A stretch of DNA of 64,000 nucleotides from Thioclava sp. ES.031. GTDB lineage: Bacteria > Pseudomonadota > Alphaproteobacteria > Rhodobacterales > Rhodobacteraceae. Position numbers and translations under genes: made by a program. Shown one piece after another: positions 9,422 through 18,313 of the stretch; the stretch's first letter is position 1; every line of letters begins with the position of its first letter. The DNA lies in NCBI RefSeq assembly GCF_002563775.1, contig NZ_PDJO01000001.1:2978501-3042500 (forward strand). Direction: 5' to 3'. The notes beneath the pieces were generated by a model. It was not told the origin of the DNA. It worked only from the letters and a program-made list of their open reading frames with translations, and did not search any database.

Positions 9422-9567
9422 CGGTGTCCTCCCCGGGCCGCGCCGTCACCGCAACCGACCCCCAGAAATGAGATAAGGGGAGCGGTAACCGCCCCCCTTC
9501 TCCGGGTCAAGCTGCCGACCGCCCCACATTCGGTCGCCAGTTGCGCCTAAACTCGTCTGCGTGGCGC

Positions 9568-9930
9568 TCAGGCCGCGTCGGACAGAACCTTGGCCAATTC
9601 GAACAGCCGGCGGCGCTGCGCCTCCGGGATCGCGTAGTAGGAACGCACGAGCGCGAGCGCTTCCTTGTCGGACAGAATATCCCCCGCCACTTCCGGTTGC
9701 ATCCCGCTGTCTTCCGCGAGCCCCTCGAAGAAGAACGAGATCGGAACGTCGAGCGCATCCGCGATATCCCAGAGCCGAGATGCCGAAACGCGGTTCATCC
9801 CGGTTTCGTATTTCTGAATCTGCTGGAATTTGATCCCAACCTTATCCGCGAGCTGTTGTTGGGTCATCCCAATCATCCAGCGCCGGTGCCGGATCCGCTT
9901 GCCCACGTGGACATCAACCGGATGCTTCAT
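9568..9930 (-). CDS. XRE-family HTH transcriptional regulator
   Basis: A 120-residue repressor-type protein with a Cro/CI helix-turn-helix at about residues 10-65: GMTQQQLADKVGIKFQQIQKYE is the helix pair, followed by NRVSASRLWDIADALDVP. The C-terminal 50 residues are a short helical region with no ligand domain. This size class is common in Rhodobacterales. ATG at 9930 follows AAAGGGGAAAGAGT. Regulatory targets are not apparent; the divergent region upstream has a CCTGTC/GACAGG inverted repeat. Confidence 0.88.
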   Translation of the reverse strand: MKHPVDVHVGKRIRHRRWMIGMTQQQLADKVGIKFQQIQKYETGMNRVSASRLWDIADALDVPISFFFEGLAEDSGMQPEVAGDILSDKEALALVRSYYAIPEAQRRRLFELAKVLSDAA

Positions 9931-10325
9931 ACTCTTTCCCCTTTAAGCCAATTTCACCCGTAAACTACCGTGCGCTGAGTGTGGCCTGCGCGGGTAAAAT
10001 CGCAAACCTGTCCAAAAAGACAGGGATTTTGCGGCTTTCCACAGCACACCTAACCTAAAGGATAGGTCACTCGCTATTCGCCTTCCGCGTGTTTGGCGAT
10101 TTGCAAATCGGCGACTAGGGTGCCGCTAGGGAAACCGGTGGCGCTAACTGCCCTCTCACAGAGGATTGATTCGCAAGTCATCTCGATCGCCGGGGCGGCC
10201 GCAACGTCGCGCCGGGCTCTCAGACATGCGGGCTGGCCCCGATCGGCCGCCCGGTCTATCACGGGCGACGTAGGGTCCGTTTCGATGGCCACCCTGCTTT
10301 GAGACACAACCTGCCGGAGCATTCG
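9931..10325. other. Intergenic region, 395 bp, with inverted repeats
   Basis: Lies between the divergent XRE and quinone oxidoreductase genes. An inverted repeat, CCTGTC-N6-GACAGG, is at 10007-10024, and another, ACCTA...TAGGT, at about 10047-10066. An open frame at 10093-10302 (69 codons) has no ribosome site or recognisable content and was not called. The region probably holds both promoters and an operator. Confidence 0.5.
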
Positions 10326-11294
10326 ATGCGCGCCTATGTTCAGACCGCCCCCGGGCAACGCCCCGAGCTGACCGAAATCCCCCTGCCCGCGCCGGGGCCG
10401 GGCGAGGTTCAGGTGGCCATCCGGGCCTGCGGCCTGAACTTCGCCGACCTGCTGATGATCGAGGGGAAATACCAAGACACCCCCACCCCGCCCTTCACGC
10501 TCGGGATGGAGCTCGCGGGAGAAGTCATCGCGGCGGGCGAAGGCTGCACCCTCGCTCCGGGCACGCGCGTTGCGGTCTTTGCGGGCCAAGGCGGGCTGGC
10601 AGAGGCGGGCAATTTCCCGGAGAGCCGCTGCACCCCGATGCCGGACGCGATGAGCTACGCGCAGGCTGCGGCCTTCCAGATCGCCTATGGCACCAGCCAT
10701 GTGGCGCTGGAGACGCGCGCAGCGCTTGCCGAGGGCGAGACGCTGGTGGTGCTGGGCGCGGCTGGCGGTGTCGGCCTCACCGCAGTCGAGATCGGCAAGA
10801 AAATGGGCGCGCGGGTAATCGCCTGCGCGCGCGGCGAGGCGAAGCAGCAAATCGCGCGGGACGCCGGAGCCGATGAGACGCTCGACAGCGAGAGCGACGA
10901 CCTCAAGGGGGCCATCAAGGCGCTTGGCGGCTGTGACGTGGTCTATGACGCGATCGGCGGCCCGGCGGGCGAAGCGGCGTTCCGCGCGCTGAAGCCCGGC
11001 GGGCGCTATCTGGTGATCGGGTTCGCCAGCGGCAGCCAGCCGAAACTGCCGCTCAACCACGCGCTGGTGAAGAACATCGCGATCCATGGGCTTTACTGGG
11101 GCGGCTATCTCAAGCTCGACCCGCAGGTGCTGACCGGCTCGATGGCGCGGCTCTTCGACTGGTTCGCGCAAGGCGGGCTGACCCCGCATATCGGCGCGAC
11201 CTATCCGATGGAGCAGATCCCGGACGCACTGGAGGATCTGCGCGCGCGCCGCTCCACCGGCAAGCTGGTCATCGAGATCGGCGCTCAGGCATAG
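10326..11294 (+). CDS. NADPH:quinone oxidoreductase family protein
   Basis: A 322-residue medium-chain dehydrogenase/reductase of the zeta-crystallin/quinone reductase type, without the structural zinc Cys set. The N-terminal GroES-like domain has CGLNFADLLMIEGKYQ and PFTLGMELAGEV. The nucleotide domain has GAAGGVGLTAVEIGKKMGA and the GGPAGEAAFRAL segment. An in-frame start at 10299 was rejected in favour of the ATG at 10326, which begins the conserved MRAYV and has CCGGAG upstream. Its 3' end overlaps the convergent LysR gene by ten bases. Confidence 0.88.
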   Translation: MRAYVQTAPGQRPELTEIPLPAPGPGEVQVAIRACGLNFADLLMIEGKYQDTPTPPFTLGMELAGEVIAAGEGCTLAPGTRVAVFAGQGGLAEAGNFPESRCTPMPDAMSYAQAAAFQIAYGTSHVALETRAALAEGETLVVLGAAGGVGLTAVEIGKKMGARVIACARGEAKQQIARDAGADETLDSESDDLKGAIKALGGCDVVYDAIGGPAGEAAFRALKPGGRYLVIGFASGSQPKLPLNHALVKNIAIHGLYWGGYLKLDPQVLTGSMARLFDWFAQGGLTPHIGATYPMEQIPDALEDLRARRSTGKLVIEIGAQA

Positions 11295-12133
11295 GCCTCG
11301 CGGAGCATGCCGCGAAACGCGTCGACCGGGTCGCCGGTCAATCGGCCCGTGTCATAAAAACAGATGCGCGAGCGGCCGATCGCTGGCAGGCCGCTCTCGG
11401 GCCCCAAGGCCACACAGCCCAGCGGGATATATCGCGACAGACGCACCGCGACGCCCATATCGGCAGCCACCGTTGCGCTTGCCATTTCGTCCGATTGTCC
11501 CTCGAAAGCGGATTTCGCCTCGATCCCGACCGATTCAAGCGCCTCCAGTGCCGCGTCATAGAAGGCACACCTTTCCTCGATCGACAGCATCAGCGGGCGC
11601 TCGCAAAAGGCCCGCCCGAGCTGCGCGCCGATCCAGACCAGATCATCGGATGCCAGCACCTCGGCCTCGTGTCCGGGCTTGTCTTCGGTGGTCAGGATAA
11701 TATCCAGCTCCCCCGCATCGAACATCCGGCGCAGCACAGACGAACGGCGCGAGACAAGCTGCAGGCGCATCATCGGCCATTGCTCGGCCATCGCGCGCAG
11801 CAGGCCCGGCATTTGCGGGCTGACCAGATCATAGGGCAGACCGAAGCGCACGGTCACCTCGGCATCTGTCGCGCGCAGTCGCGCCAGCGCCGCATCGTTC
11901 TCGGCACAAATCCGGCGGGCGTGGTCCAGCAGCGAGCGCCCCGCACGGGTCAGCGCCATCTTGCGGTTCGCCCGGTCGAAGAGCCCCTTGTCGAGCGCCT
12001 CCTCCAAGCGACGGATCTGCATCGAGACCGCCGATTGCGTCAGGTTCAGAAGCCGCGCCGCCTGCGTCACTGACCCGGTCTCGGCGACCGTGAGAAGCGC
12101 CCGCAGCGCTGCGATATCGAGGTTTTGCGCCAT
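11285..12133 (-). CDS. LysR-family transcriptional regulator
   Basis: A 282-residue regulator. The winged HTH spans about residues 5-62 (LLTVAETGSVTQAARLLNLTQSAVSMQIRRLEE), followed by an effector-binding domain. The start at 12133 (MAQNLDIAALRAL) matches the family N-terminus; an in-frame ATG at 12178 would add 15 residues and place the palindrome 12145-12161 inside the gene, so it is less likely. Divergent from a DUF1127 gene, its probable target along with itself. Confidence 0.87.
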   Translation of the reverse strand: MAQNLDIAALRALLTVAETGSVTQAARLLNLTQSAVSMQIRRLEEALDKGLFDRANRKMALTRAGRSLLDHARRICAENDAALARLRATDAEVTVRFGLPYDLVSPQMPGLLRAMAEQWPMMRLQLVSRRSSVLRRMFDAGELDIILTTEDKPGHEAEVLASDDLVWIGAQLGRAFCERPLMLSIEERCAFYDAALEALESVGIEAKSAFEGQSDEMASATVAADMGVAVRLSRYIPLGCVALGPESGLPAIGRSRICFYDTGRLTGDPVDAFRGMLREAYA

Positions 12134-12144
12134 GCCCGCCCATC

Positions 12145-12161
12145 CATCACGTTTCGTGATG
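12145..12161. promoter_or_regulatory. Perfect 7-bp palindrome, candidate LysR operator
   Basis: CATCACG-TTT-CGTGATG lies 12 bases upstream of the chosen LysR start, in the gap shared with the DUF1127 gene. Position and perfect symmetry fit an autoregulatory site; binding is inferred. Confidence 0.5.
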
Positions 12162-12245
12162 CTTATTAGCACAATCATTCGTTTTCATCATCAATAAACT
12201 TGCGCCATCCTTCTTTGCACAAAATCTGCCACGGAGGATGAGACG

Positions 12246-12476
12246 ATGACCTTCCTGACCCGGCGCAACGCCGCCTGCTGCGCCCCTGCCCGTCCCGCCC
12301 GGCGCGGCTTCTTTTCGACCCTCGCCCGTATGGCCGACTACTACCGTTCGCGCCGGGCGCTCGAGCGCCTCGATCCAAGGCTTCTCGACGATCTCGGGCT
12401 GAGCAAGACCGAGGCCGCATTCGAGGCGCGCCGCCGGATTTGGGACGCCCCCGATCACTGGCGCGCGGGCCGCTGA
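12246..12476 (+). CDS. DUF1127 (YjiS-like) protein
   Basis: A 76-residue, Arg-rich protein. The DUF1127 core is at residues about 27-60: YYRSRRALERLDPRLLDDLGLS. DUF1127 proteins are small, often RNA-linked or stress-induced, and in some alphaproteobacteria affect RNA turnover and phosphate or carbon physiology; the role of this one is not known. ATG follows GGAGGATGAGACG. It is transcribed away from the LysR gene and is followed by a GC-rich hairpin (12518-12547). Confidence 0.85.
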   Translation: MTFLTRRNAACCAPARPARRGFFSTLARMADYYRSRRALERLDPRLLDDLGLSKTEAAFEARRRIWDAPDHWRAGR

Positions 12477-12517
12477 GACAAAAGACGTGAAAACAGTGCG
12501 AAACGAGGCATTTTCGA

Positions 12518-12547
12518 GCGGCCCCAAATCTTGAATTTCGGGGCTGC
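12518..12547 (+). terminator. Hairpin after DUF1127 gene
   Basis: GCGGCCCC pairs with GGGGCTGC (one G-T pair), with AAAT/ATTT extending the stem. It lacks a T run, so it may be an attenuator or 3'-end stabiliser rather than a strict terminator. Confidence 0.4.
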
Positions 12548-12610
12548 TCTGCCAATATCGGTACCGAAACCGGTCCGAGGGACGACCGGAAGATATAGTT
12601 GGAGGTGCTG

Positions 12611-13330
12611 ATGGCTGATTTCGAAACGATGCGGACCCCCCAGGCGGGCACGCGTCAGGCTGCGATTGACGAGGGTCTTCGCGCACATATGAACAAGGTC
12701 TACGGGCTTATGTCGCTGGCGATGCTGGTGACCGGGGCCGTGGCGTTTGGTGTGGGTACGAACCCGGCGCTCGTTGCCGCGATCTTCGGCTCGGGCCTCA
12801 AATGGGTTGTGATGCTGGCTCCGCTGGCGATCGTCTTCGCCTTCGGTGCGATGATCAACAAGATGTCGACCAGCACGGCGCAGATCGTGTTCTTCGTCTA
12901 TGCCGCGCTTATGGGGCTGTCGATCAGCTTCATCTTCGCCGCCTATACCGGCATCTCGATCGCGCAGACCTTCCTCGTGACGGCGATCTCCTTCGCGGGT
13001 CTTTCGCTTTACGGCTACACCACGAAGCGTAACCTGAGCGCGATGGGCTCGTTCCTGATGATGGGTCTGATCGGCCTGATCGTCGCCTCGATCGTGAACA
13101 TCTTCCTCGCCTCCTCGGCGATGGCCTTCGCGATCTCGGTGATCGGCGTTCTGATCTTCGCGGGCCTCACGGCTTACGACACGCAGAACATCAAGAACAC
13201 CTACCTGCAGCTCGCGGCCAGCGACTCGGAGTTCATGGGCAAAGCCGCCATCATCGGCGCGCTGCAGCTCTACCTGGACTTCCTGAACCTGTTCATGTTC
13301 CTGCTGCAATTCATGGGCAACCGGAACTGA
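12611..13330 (+). CDS. Bax inhibitor-1/YccA family membrane protein
   Basis: A 239-residue integral membrane protein of the BI-1 (TMBIM/YccA) family with seven hydrophobic segments starting at about residue 28 and a final segment LYLDFLNLFMFLLQFMG, the family hallmark. Members act as pH-sensitive ion leak channels or as modulators of FtsH. The start at 12611 follows GGAGGTG at ideal spacing; an upstream in-frame start at 12599 lies on the ribosome site itself. It is followed by a strong terminator at 13356. Confidence 0.92.
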   Translation: MADFETMRTPQAGTRQAAIDEGLRAHMNKVYGLMSLAMLVTGAVAFGVGTNPALVAAIFGSGLKWVVMLAPLAIVFAFGAMINKMSTSTAQIVFFVYAALMGLSISFIFAAYTGISIAQTFLVTAISFAGLSLYGYTTKRNLSAMGSFLMMGLIGLIVASIVNIFLASSAMAFAISVIGVLIFAGLTAYDTQNIKNTYLQLAASDSEFMGKAAIIGALQLYLDFLNLFMFLLQFMGNRN

Positions 13331-13355
13331 TCCGCGCCCAAGCGAACACGACACG

Positions 13356-13384
13356 AAGCCCCGCCCATCCGGCGGGGCTTTTTC
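13356..13384 (+). terminator. Rho-independent terminator
   Basis: AAGCCCCGCC-CATCC-GGCGGGGCTT followed by TTT. A perfect 10-bp stem directly after the BI-1 gene. It lies four bases before the end of the convergent GAPDH gene. Confidence 0.92.
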
Positions 13385-13387
13385 ATG

Positions 13388-14362
13388 TCAGCCCATCCGC
13401 AGCGCCATATCAAGCATCCGGTTGGAGAAGCCCCACTCATTGTCATACCAGCCGAAGACCCGGATCAGCCCATGCTGGGTCGCCCGCGTCTCGGGCAACG
13501 CCATGACGATGCTCTCGGGGCGCGCGCGCAGATCGGTGGAGACGAGCGGCTTCCCGGTCGTGCCGATCACGCCACCCGCGCCTTGCAGCACCGCGTTGAC
13601 CTGTTCGACCGTGGCGGGGCGCTCGACCGTCACCGCCAGATCGACCGCCGAGACAGAGGCCGTGGGCACCCGCACCGCCTGCGCGATCAGGCGACCGGCG
13701 AGATCGGGCAGCACCTCTTCCATCAGCTTGCCCGCCGAGGTCGTCGTCGGCACCATCGACAGCGCGGCCGCGCGCGAGCGCTCCATCGGGCCGCGCGGCT
13801 TGTCGACCGTGGGCTGCGAGCCGGTATAGCAATGCACCGTCGTCATCGAGCCGGTGACGATCCCGAATTCCGCATCGATCAGCCGCGCAAGCGGCGCCAG
13901 CGCATTCGTCGTGCAGCTCGCGTTGGAGACGATCTTCTGCCCGTTCAGCGCCGCGTCATTCGCGCCCAGAACCACCGTGATCTCGGCCGCTTTCGCAGGC
14001 CCCGAGATCAGCACGCGACTCGCGCCGCCCGCGATCCCCTGCACCGCGATCTGCGGGCTGTCGGCGCGGCCGGTGCATTCCATCACCAGATCGACATCCG
14101 ACAGATCGAGCGTGGAGATATCATCCGCCCGGTGCAGCGCGATCCGGGTGCCGTTGATCACCAGCGCGCCCTCTTCCAGCGCGACCGTGCCCCGCCACGG
14201 GCCAAACACGCTGTCATATTCGAACAGGTAGGCCAGCATCTCGGGCGCTTCGATATCGTTGACGCCGACGATCTCGAGCCCCGGCCAGCGTGCAGGCGCC
14301 TCCGCCCAGGCGCGCAGCACCGAGCGACCGATCCGTCCGAACCCGTTTATGAAAACACGCAT
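13388..14362 (-). CDS. gap: Glyceraldehyde-3-phosphate dehydrogenase (type I)
   Basis: A 324-residue NAD(P)-dependent dehydrogenase. It has the N-terminal FINGFGRIGRSVLRA, the NAD-contact Asp in GVNDIEAPEML, catalytic Cys in SNASCTTNALAPL, a His in TVHCYTGSQ and the C-terminal WYDNEWGFSNRM. The CYTGSQ segment differs from the usual AYTNDQ, so this may be a second, divergent GAPDH paralogue rather than the main glycolytic enzyme. Start at 14362 (MRVFINGFG). No other glycolytic gene is near. Confidence 0.88.
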   Translation of the reverse strand: MRVFINGFGRIGRSVLRAWAEAPARWPGLEIVGVNDIEAPEMLAYLFEYDSVFGPWRGTVALEEGALVINGTRIALHRADDISTLDLSDVDLVMECTGRADSPQIAVQGIAGGASRVLISGPAKAAEITVVLGANDAALNGQKIVSNASCTTNALAPLARLIDAEFGIVTGSMTTVHCYTGSQPTVDKPRGPMERSRAAALSMVPTTTSAGKLMEEVLPDLAGRLIAQAVRVPTASVSAVDLAVTVERPATVEQVNAVLQGAGGVIGTTGKPLVSTDLRARPESIVMALPETRATQHGLIRVFGWYDNEWGFSNRMLDMALRMG

Positions 14363-14447
14363 CTGGCGCACCTCCTGCAAACGCCCTTAGCGCCGCAGGG
14401 CGCCAAGGGGAAGCGCGCGATTGTCACCGATACGGGCAAAGACCGCC

Positions 14448-15545
14448 TCAGGCGGACAATTCGCGCGCGGTGATCTGATAGGTGAAGTCCTTGGCGTCGA
14501 GATAGTCGCGGCGTTTGCCGTCGATCTCGGCCTGCGGATACATCAGATAGGGCAGCTCCGGCCCGTCCGAGCCCGGCAGATCCACGTCATGCGCGTAGTT
14601 ATAGCCGATCCAGTTGCCTTCCCATGCCCCGAAGAGCTTCGCACGCACATCGACCACCTTGGGGTCTTTGAGGCCCAGATGCCCCTCGCCTTCCTGCAAC
14701 ATCACCTTGCGAACATCGGCCGCGTCGGCAGGCACCCAGCCGAAGCCGCTCAGCCAGACTTCCGAGCGGCAATGCTGCGCGCCAGTGGCATCGTCGGATT
14801 TCAGACCGAGGCTCTTGTAGCCGAAGCGCGAGGGCGCGACGCGGATGCCATAGACATCCCGCGCAGGCAGACCGGCGGCGCGCGCCAGCCCGACGAAGAG
14901 CGCGTTGAGATCGGCGCATTTGCCCGACAGATCGCCCGAGGTCAGCATGAAGGCGATATCGCCCAACCCGCAGCCCGGCGTCTTCGGATTGCGCACGGTG
15001 TTCTCGACGATCCATTCGTAGATCGCACGGGCTTTCGCCAGATCGCCGGTCTTCCCGCGGATGATCGAGTCGGCGGTCTGCTTCACGATCCCGTCGGTCG
15101 GCAGCAGCTTCGTCGCGGCGGTGAAGCGGGCACGCTCGACTTCGTCCAGCGGCGCCACGTCGCCCGGTTTGCTCAGATCGACGACGAAATCCTGCGTTTG
15201 GGCCTGCGCGGTCAGGGTCAGCTCGCGCGGGCCGTCGGAGGCGCCCCAGACCGCATGCACCATCGGCGTGCCGGTGTCGGACGCGTTCACGATCTGCACC
15301 TCGTCCGCACCGCTCTTCCAATTCACCGCGCCGGGCTTCATCCAGCCGTCGCCATGCACGGAGGGCACCGGCAGCCAAAGCTGCGCGGTCTCGCCACCGC
15401 CGGGCAGGCTGACTTTGGTGACCAGCTCGAAACTGCGCCAGCCCGTGGGCTTGGGATCGAACGCCGCCATCGCACCGCGCGGGCTGGCCGCCAGCGCCAT
15501 CGAAGCCGCGCCGAGTTGCAGAAGACGCCGTCTGTTCAAAGCCAT
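14448..15545 (-). CDS. Exported transglutaminase-like protein
   Basis: A 365-residue protein with a twin-arginine-type signal (NRRRLLQLGAASMALAAS, cleavage near AMA-AF). A transglutaminase-like core follows: GKCADLNALFVGLARAAGLPAR holds the catalytic Cys, QHCRSEVWLSGFGWVPADAAD the His and Asp. Bacterial members act as peptidases or peptide cross-linkers in the periplasm; the substrate here is unknown. It lies between gap and pstB on the same strand with gaps of about 70-85 bases. Confidence 0.82.
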   Translation of the reverse strand: MALNRRRLLQLGAASMALAASPRGAMAAFDPKPTGWRSFELVTKVSLPGGGETAQLWLPVPSVHGDGWMKPGAVNWKSGADEVQIVNASDTGTPMVHAVWGASDGPRELTLTAQAQTQDFVVDLSKPGDVAPLDEVERARFTAATKLLPTDGIVKQTADSIIRGKTGDLAKARAIYEWIVENTVRNPKTPGCGLGDIAFMLTSGDLSGKCADLNALFVGLARAAGLPARDVYGIRVAPSRFGYKSLGLKSDDATGAQHCRSEVWLSGFGWVPADAADVRKVMLQEGEGHLGLKDPKVVDVRAKLFGAWEGNWIGYNYAHDVDLPGSDGPELPYLMYPQAEIDGKRRDYLDAKDFTYQITARELSA

Positions 15546-15614
15546 GTCACCACTCCGCTGAATACTGGCCGCGTTCTAAGCCCGCGACCACGCAAGAACA
15601 AGGCGGCAGTTGGC

Positions 15615-16424
15615 TCAGCCGAACCGCCCGGTGATGTAATCCGAGGTGCGCTCGACCCGCGGGCGGGTGAAGATCTGCGCGGTTTCGCCCTCTTCGATCA
15701 GCTCGCCCAGATACATGAAGGCGGTGCGGTCGGAGACGCGGCTCGCCTGCTGCATATTGTGGGTGACGATGGCGATGGTGAACTGCTCCTTGAGCTGGTG
15801 GATCGTCTCTTCCAGCTTGCCGGTCGAGATCGGGTCGAGCGCCGAAGCAGGCTCGTCGAGCAGGATCACCTCCGGCTCCACCGCGATGGTGCGCGCCACA
15901 CACAGACGCTGTTGCTGGCCGCCCGAGAGCGACTGGCCCGAGCTTTGCAGCTTGTCCTTCACCTCGTCCCAGAGCGCCGCCCCCTTCAGCGCCGCCTGCA
16001 CCCGGTCGTCGATCTCGGATTTCGCGTAATTCGCGAGGCGCAGGCCGAAAGCGATATTCTCGTGGATCGTCATCGGGAAGGGCGTGGGTTTCTGGAACAC
16101 CATGCCCACTTTCGCACGCAGCCGGTTCAGATCGACCTTCTTGCCAAGGATATTCTCGCCGTCGAGCAGCACCTCCCCCGTCGCGGTCTGCTTCGGATAG
16201 AGGTCATACATCCGGTTGAGCACGCGCAAGAGCGTGGACTTGCCGCAACCCGACGGACCGATGAAGGCGGTCACGCGGTTCTCGGGCAGGTCGAGATTGA
16301 TCGATTTCAGGGCTTTGAAATCACCGTAGAAGAAATCGAGGTTCTTGATCGAGATGCGCGGTTTCGGCGCGGGATCGACCCCGTCGAAGGTCATCGGCGA
16401 GCGGTCGCGAATGAGGGTATCCAT
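15615..16424 (-). CDS. pstB: Phosphate ABC transporter ATP-binding protein
   Basis: A 269-residue ATPase of the high-affinity phosphate importer. Walker [11 protein letters not shown]-loop [11 protein letters not shown], signature LSGGQQQR, Walker [17 protein letters not shown] and H-loop VTHNMQQA are all present; [14 protein letters not shown] is typical of PstB. Its start overlaps the pstA stop by one base (TGATG). No phoU or phoB follows; the next gene is an unrelated transglutaminase. Confidence 0.97.
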   Translation of the reverse strand: MDTLIRDRSPMTFDGVDPAPKPRISIKNLDFFYGDFKALKSINLDLPENRVTAFIGPSGCGKSTLLRVLNRMYDLYPKQTATGEVLLDGENILGKKVDLNRLRAKVGMVFQKPTPFPMTIHENIAFGLRLANYAKSEIDDRVQAALKGAALWDEVKDKLQSSGQSLSGGQQQRLCVARTIAVEPEVILLDEPASALDPISTGKLEETIHQLKEQFTIAIVTHNMQQASRVSDRTAFMYLGELIEEGETAQIFTRPRVERTSDYITGRFG

Positions 16425-17263
16425 CAGTGTTTCTCCTTCTTGGAGGTGACGAGGCGGGCGACAATCGACAGCGCCAGCACCGCGACGGTGATGAGAAGCG
16501 CGCCTGCCCAGGCAAGGGCTTGCCAGTTGTCATAGGGCGAGAGCGCGAATTGGAAGATGGTGATCGGTAGCGAGGCCATCGGCTGCGTCAGATCGAGACT
16601 GAAGAAGTTATTGCTGAGCGCCGTGAAGAGAAGCGGCGCGGTCTCGCCCGAAATCCGGGCGATGGCCAGCAGCACGCCGGTCACGATCCCCGCCATCGCC
16701 GCCTTGTAGGCGACCGTGCGGATCACGATCCAGCGCGGCCAGCCCATCGCAAGCCCCGCCTCGCGCAGCTGGTCGGGCACGAGGCGCAGCATGTCCTCGG
16801 TGGTGCGCACGACGATCGGGATCACGAGGATCGCCAGCGCGACCGAGCCCGCAAGCGCCGAGAAATGCCCGAGGCTGACGACAAGCACCTGATAGACGAA
16901 GAGACCCACGATGATCGAAGGCGCCGACAGCAGGATGTCGTTCACGAAGCGGATCACCTTCGACAGCTTCGCATAGCGCCCGTATTCGGCCATGTAGGTG
17001 CCGGCGAGGATGCCGATCGGCGTCCCGATCGCCACCGCGATGACGGACATGATCACCGAGCCTAGGATCGCATTGCGCAAGCCCCCCGGCTCCATCGGCG
17101 AGGGCGTGTCTTGCGTGAAGACGGAAAGGTTCAGCGCGCTCGCCCCCTTGTAGAGCAGGTAGAGCAGGATCACGGCCAGCACGAAGAGGCCGAGCGCCGC
17201 CGCCCCCGTGGACAGCGTCATCATCACCGCGTTGACGGTCTTTCTACGGGTCATCGAAGCCAT
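16424..17263 (-). CDS. pstA: Phosphate ABC transporter permease PstA
   Basis: A 279-residue inner-membrane permease with six hydrophobic segments. The EAA-loop equivalent with [20 protein letters not shown] is seen near residue 150, and [16 protein letters not shown] is a PstA hallmark. It starts three bases after pstC and ends overlapping pstB. It pairs with PstC to form the phosphate channel. Confidence 0.96.
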   Translation of the reverse strand: MASMTRRKTVNAVMMTLSTGAAALGLFVLAVILLYLLYKGASALNLSVFTQDTPSPMEPGGLRNAILGSVIMSVIAVAIGTPIGILAGTYMAEYGRYAKLSKVIRFVNDILLSAPSIIVGLFVYQVLVVSLGHFSALAGSVALAILVIPIVVRTTEDMLRLVPDQLREAGLAMGWPRWIVIRTVAYKAAMAGIVTGVLLAIARISGETAPLLFTALSNNFFSLDLTQPMASLPITIFQFALSPYDNWQALAWAGALLITVAVLALSIVARLVTSKKEKH

Positions 17264-17266
17264 GTC

Positions 17267-18235
17267 TTACGCTCCCGACTTTTGCTTCATGCGCTTGAGC
17301 ATCCACTGGGCTGCGGCAAGAACGATGAAGGTGAGGATGAACAGAACGAGGCCCAGCGCGATCAGCGACGAGGTGTAGATCGGCGTCGTGGCCTCGGTGA
17401 ATTCGTTGGCGATCGCGGCCGAGATCGTGGTGCCCGGCGCGAGGATCGAGCCCGAGATGCGATGCGCGTTGCCGATCACGAAGGTCACGGCCATCGTCTC
17501 GCCCAGCGCGCGGCCAAGCGACAGCATGATGCCGCCCACCAGCGCGGTGCGCACATGCGGGATCACGATATGGCGGTTCACCTCCCAGCGGGTCATGCCC
17601 ATGCCATAGGCGCTTTCACGCAGCATCGGCGGCACCGTCTGGAAGATGTCGCGCGCGAGCGAGGCGATGAAGGGCAGGATCATCATCGCGAGGATCAGCC
17701 CCGCGGTCAGCATCCCGATCCCGTAGGGCGGGCCCGCGAAGAGAGTGCCGATCACCGGGACATGGCCCAGCGTGTCGATCAGGAAGGGCTGGATATAGCT
17801 CTGCATGAAGGGCGCGAAGACGAAGAGACCCCAGATGCCGTAGATGATCGAGGGAATGCCCGCGAGCAGCTCGATCGCGATCCCCAGCGGGCGGCGCAAC
17901 ACGCGCGGGCAGGTCTCGGTCAGGAAGATCGCGATGCCAAGCCCCACCGGCACCGCGATGACCATCGCGATGATCGAGGTGACGACCGTGCCGTAAAGCG
18001 GCGCCAGCGCGCCGAACTTGTCGGTCACCGGGTTCCATTTCGCGGTCCACAGGAACGGCAGCCCGTATTCCTTAAACGCCGGCCACGCCCCCATGACGAG
18101 CGAGGCGAACACGCCCAGGAGAACCAGCAGCACCACCACCGCAGCGGCCAGCGTCAAAGAGCCGAATATCCGGTCGGACTGGGCCACCGGGCGCGTGCTC
18201 TTCACGCCGCTGTCGTAATCGCTTGTCGCCGTCAT
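17267..18235 (-). CDS. pstC: Phosphate ABC transporter permease PstC
   Basis: A 322-residue permease. PstC features include ELLAGIPSIIYGIWGLFVFAP and VPPMLRESAYGMGMTRWEV (EAA loop), and GRALGETMAVTFVIGNAH. The start at 18235 (MTATSDY) has GGAGTG seven bases ahead; a start at 18247 would overlap that site. It follows pstS after 78 bases that contain a strong hairpin, so it is probably expressed at a lower level than pstS. Confidence 0.96.
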   Translation of the reverse strand: MTATSDYDSGVKSTRPVAQSDRIFGSLTLAAAVVVLLVLLGVFASLVMGAWPAFKEYGLPFLWTAKWNPVTDKFGALAPLYGTVVTSIIAMVIAVPVGLGIAIFLTETCPRVLRRPLGIAIELLAGIPSIIYGIWGLFVFAPFMQSYIQPFLIDTLGHVPVIGTLFAGPPYGIGMLTAGLILAMMILPFIASLARDIFQTVPPMLRESAYGMGMTRWEVNRHIVIPHVRTALVGGIMLSLGRALGETMAVTFVIGNAHRISGSILAPGTTISAAIANEFTEATTPIYTSSLIALGLVLFILTFIVLAAAQWMLKRMKQKSGA

Positions 18236-18262
18236 CGCGCACTCCACTGAAAATCGCAGAAA

Positions 18263-18288
18263 GGGAGGGCCGCAGATGCAGCCCTCCC
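18263..18288 (-). promoter_or_regulatory. Intercistronic stem-loop between pstS and pstC
   Basis: GGGAGGGC and GCCCTCCC form a perfect 8-bp stem around a 10-base loop, followed on the minus strand by TTTCT. It probably stabilises pstS mRNA and partly terminates transcription before pstC. Confidence 0.65.
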
Positions 18289-18313
18289 CCGTAGGTGTTT
18301 ATGGAAAGAAGGA

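Noticed and set aside
10093..10302. A 69-codon frame upstream of the quinone oxidoreductase gene
   Set aside because: No ribosome site or family pattern; it more likely lies in promoter DNA.
12145..12161. The palindrome as a rho-independent terminator
   Set aside because: It lies upstream of both divergent genes and has no T run, so an operator is the better reading.
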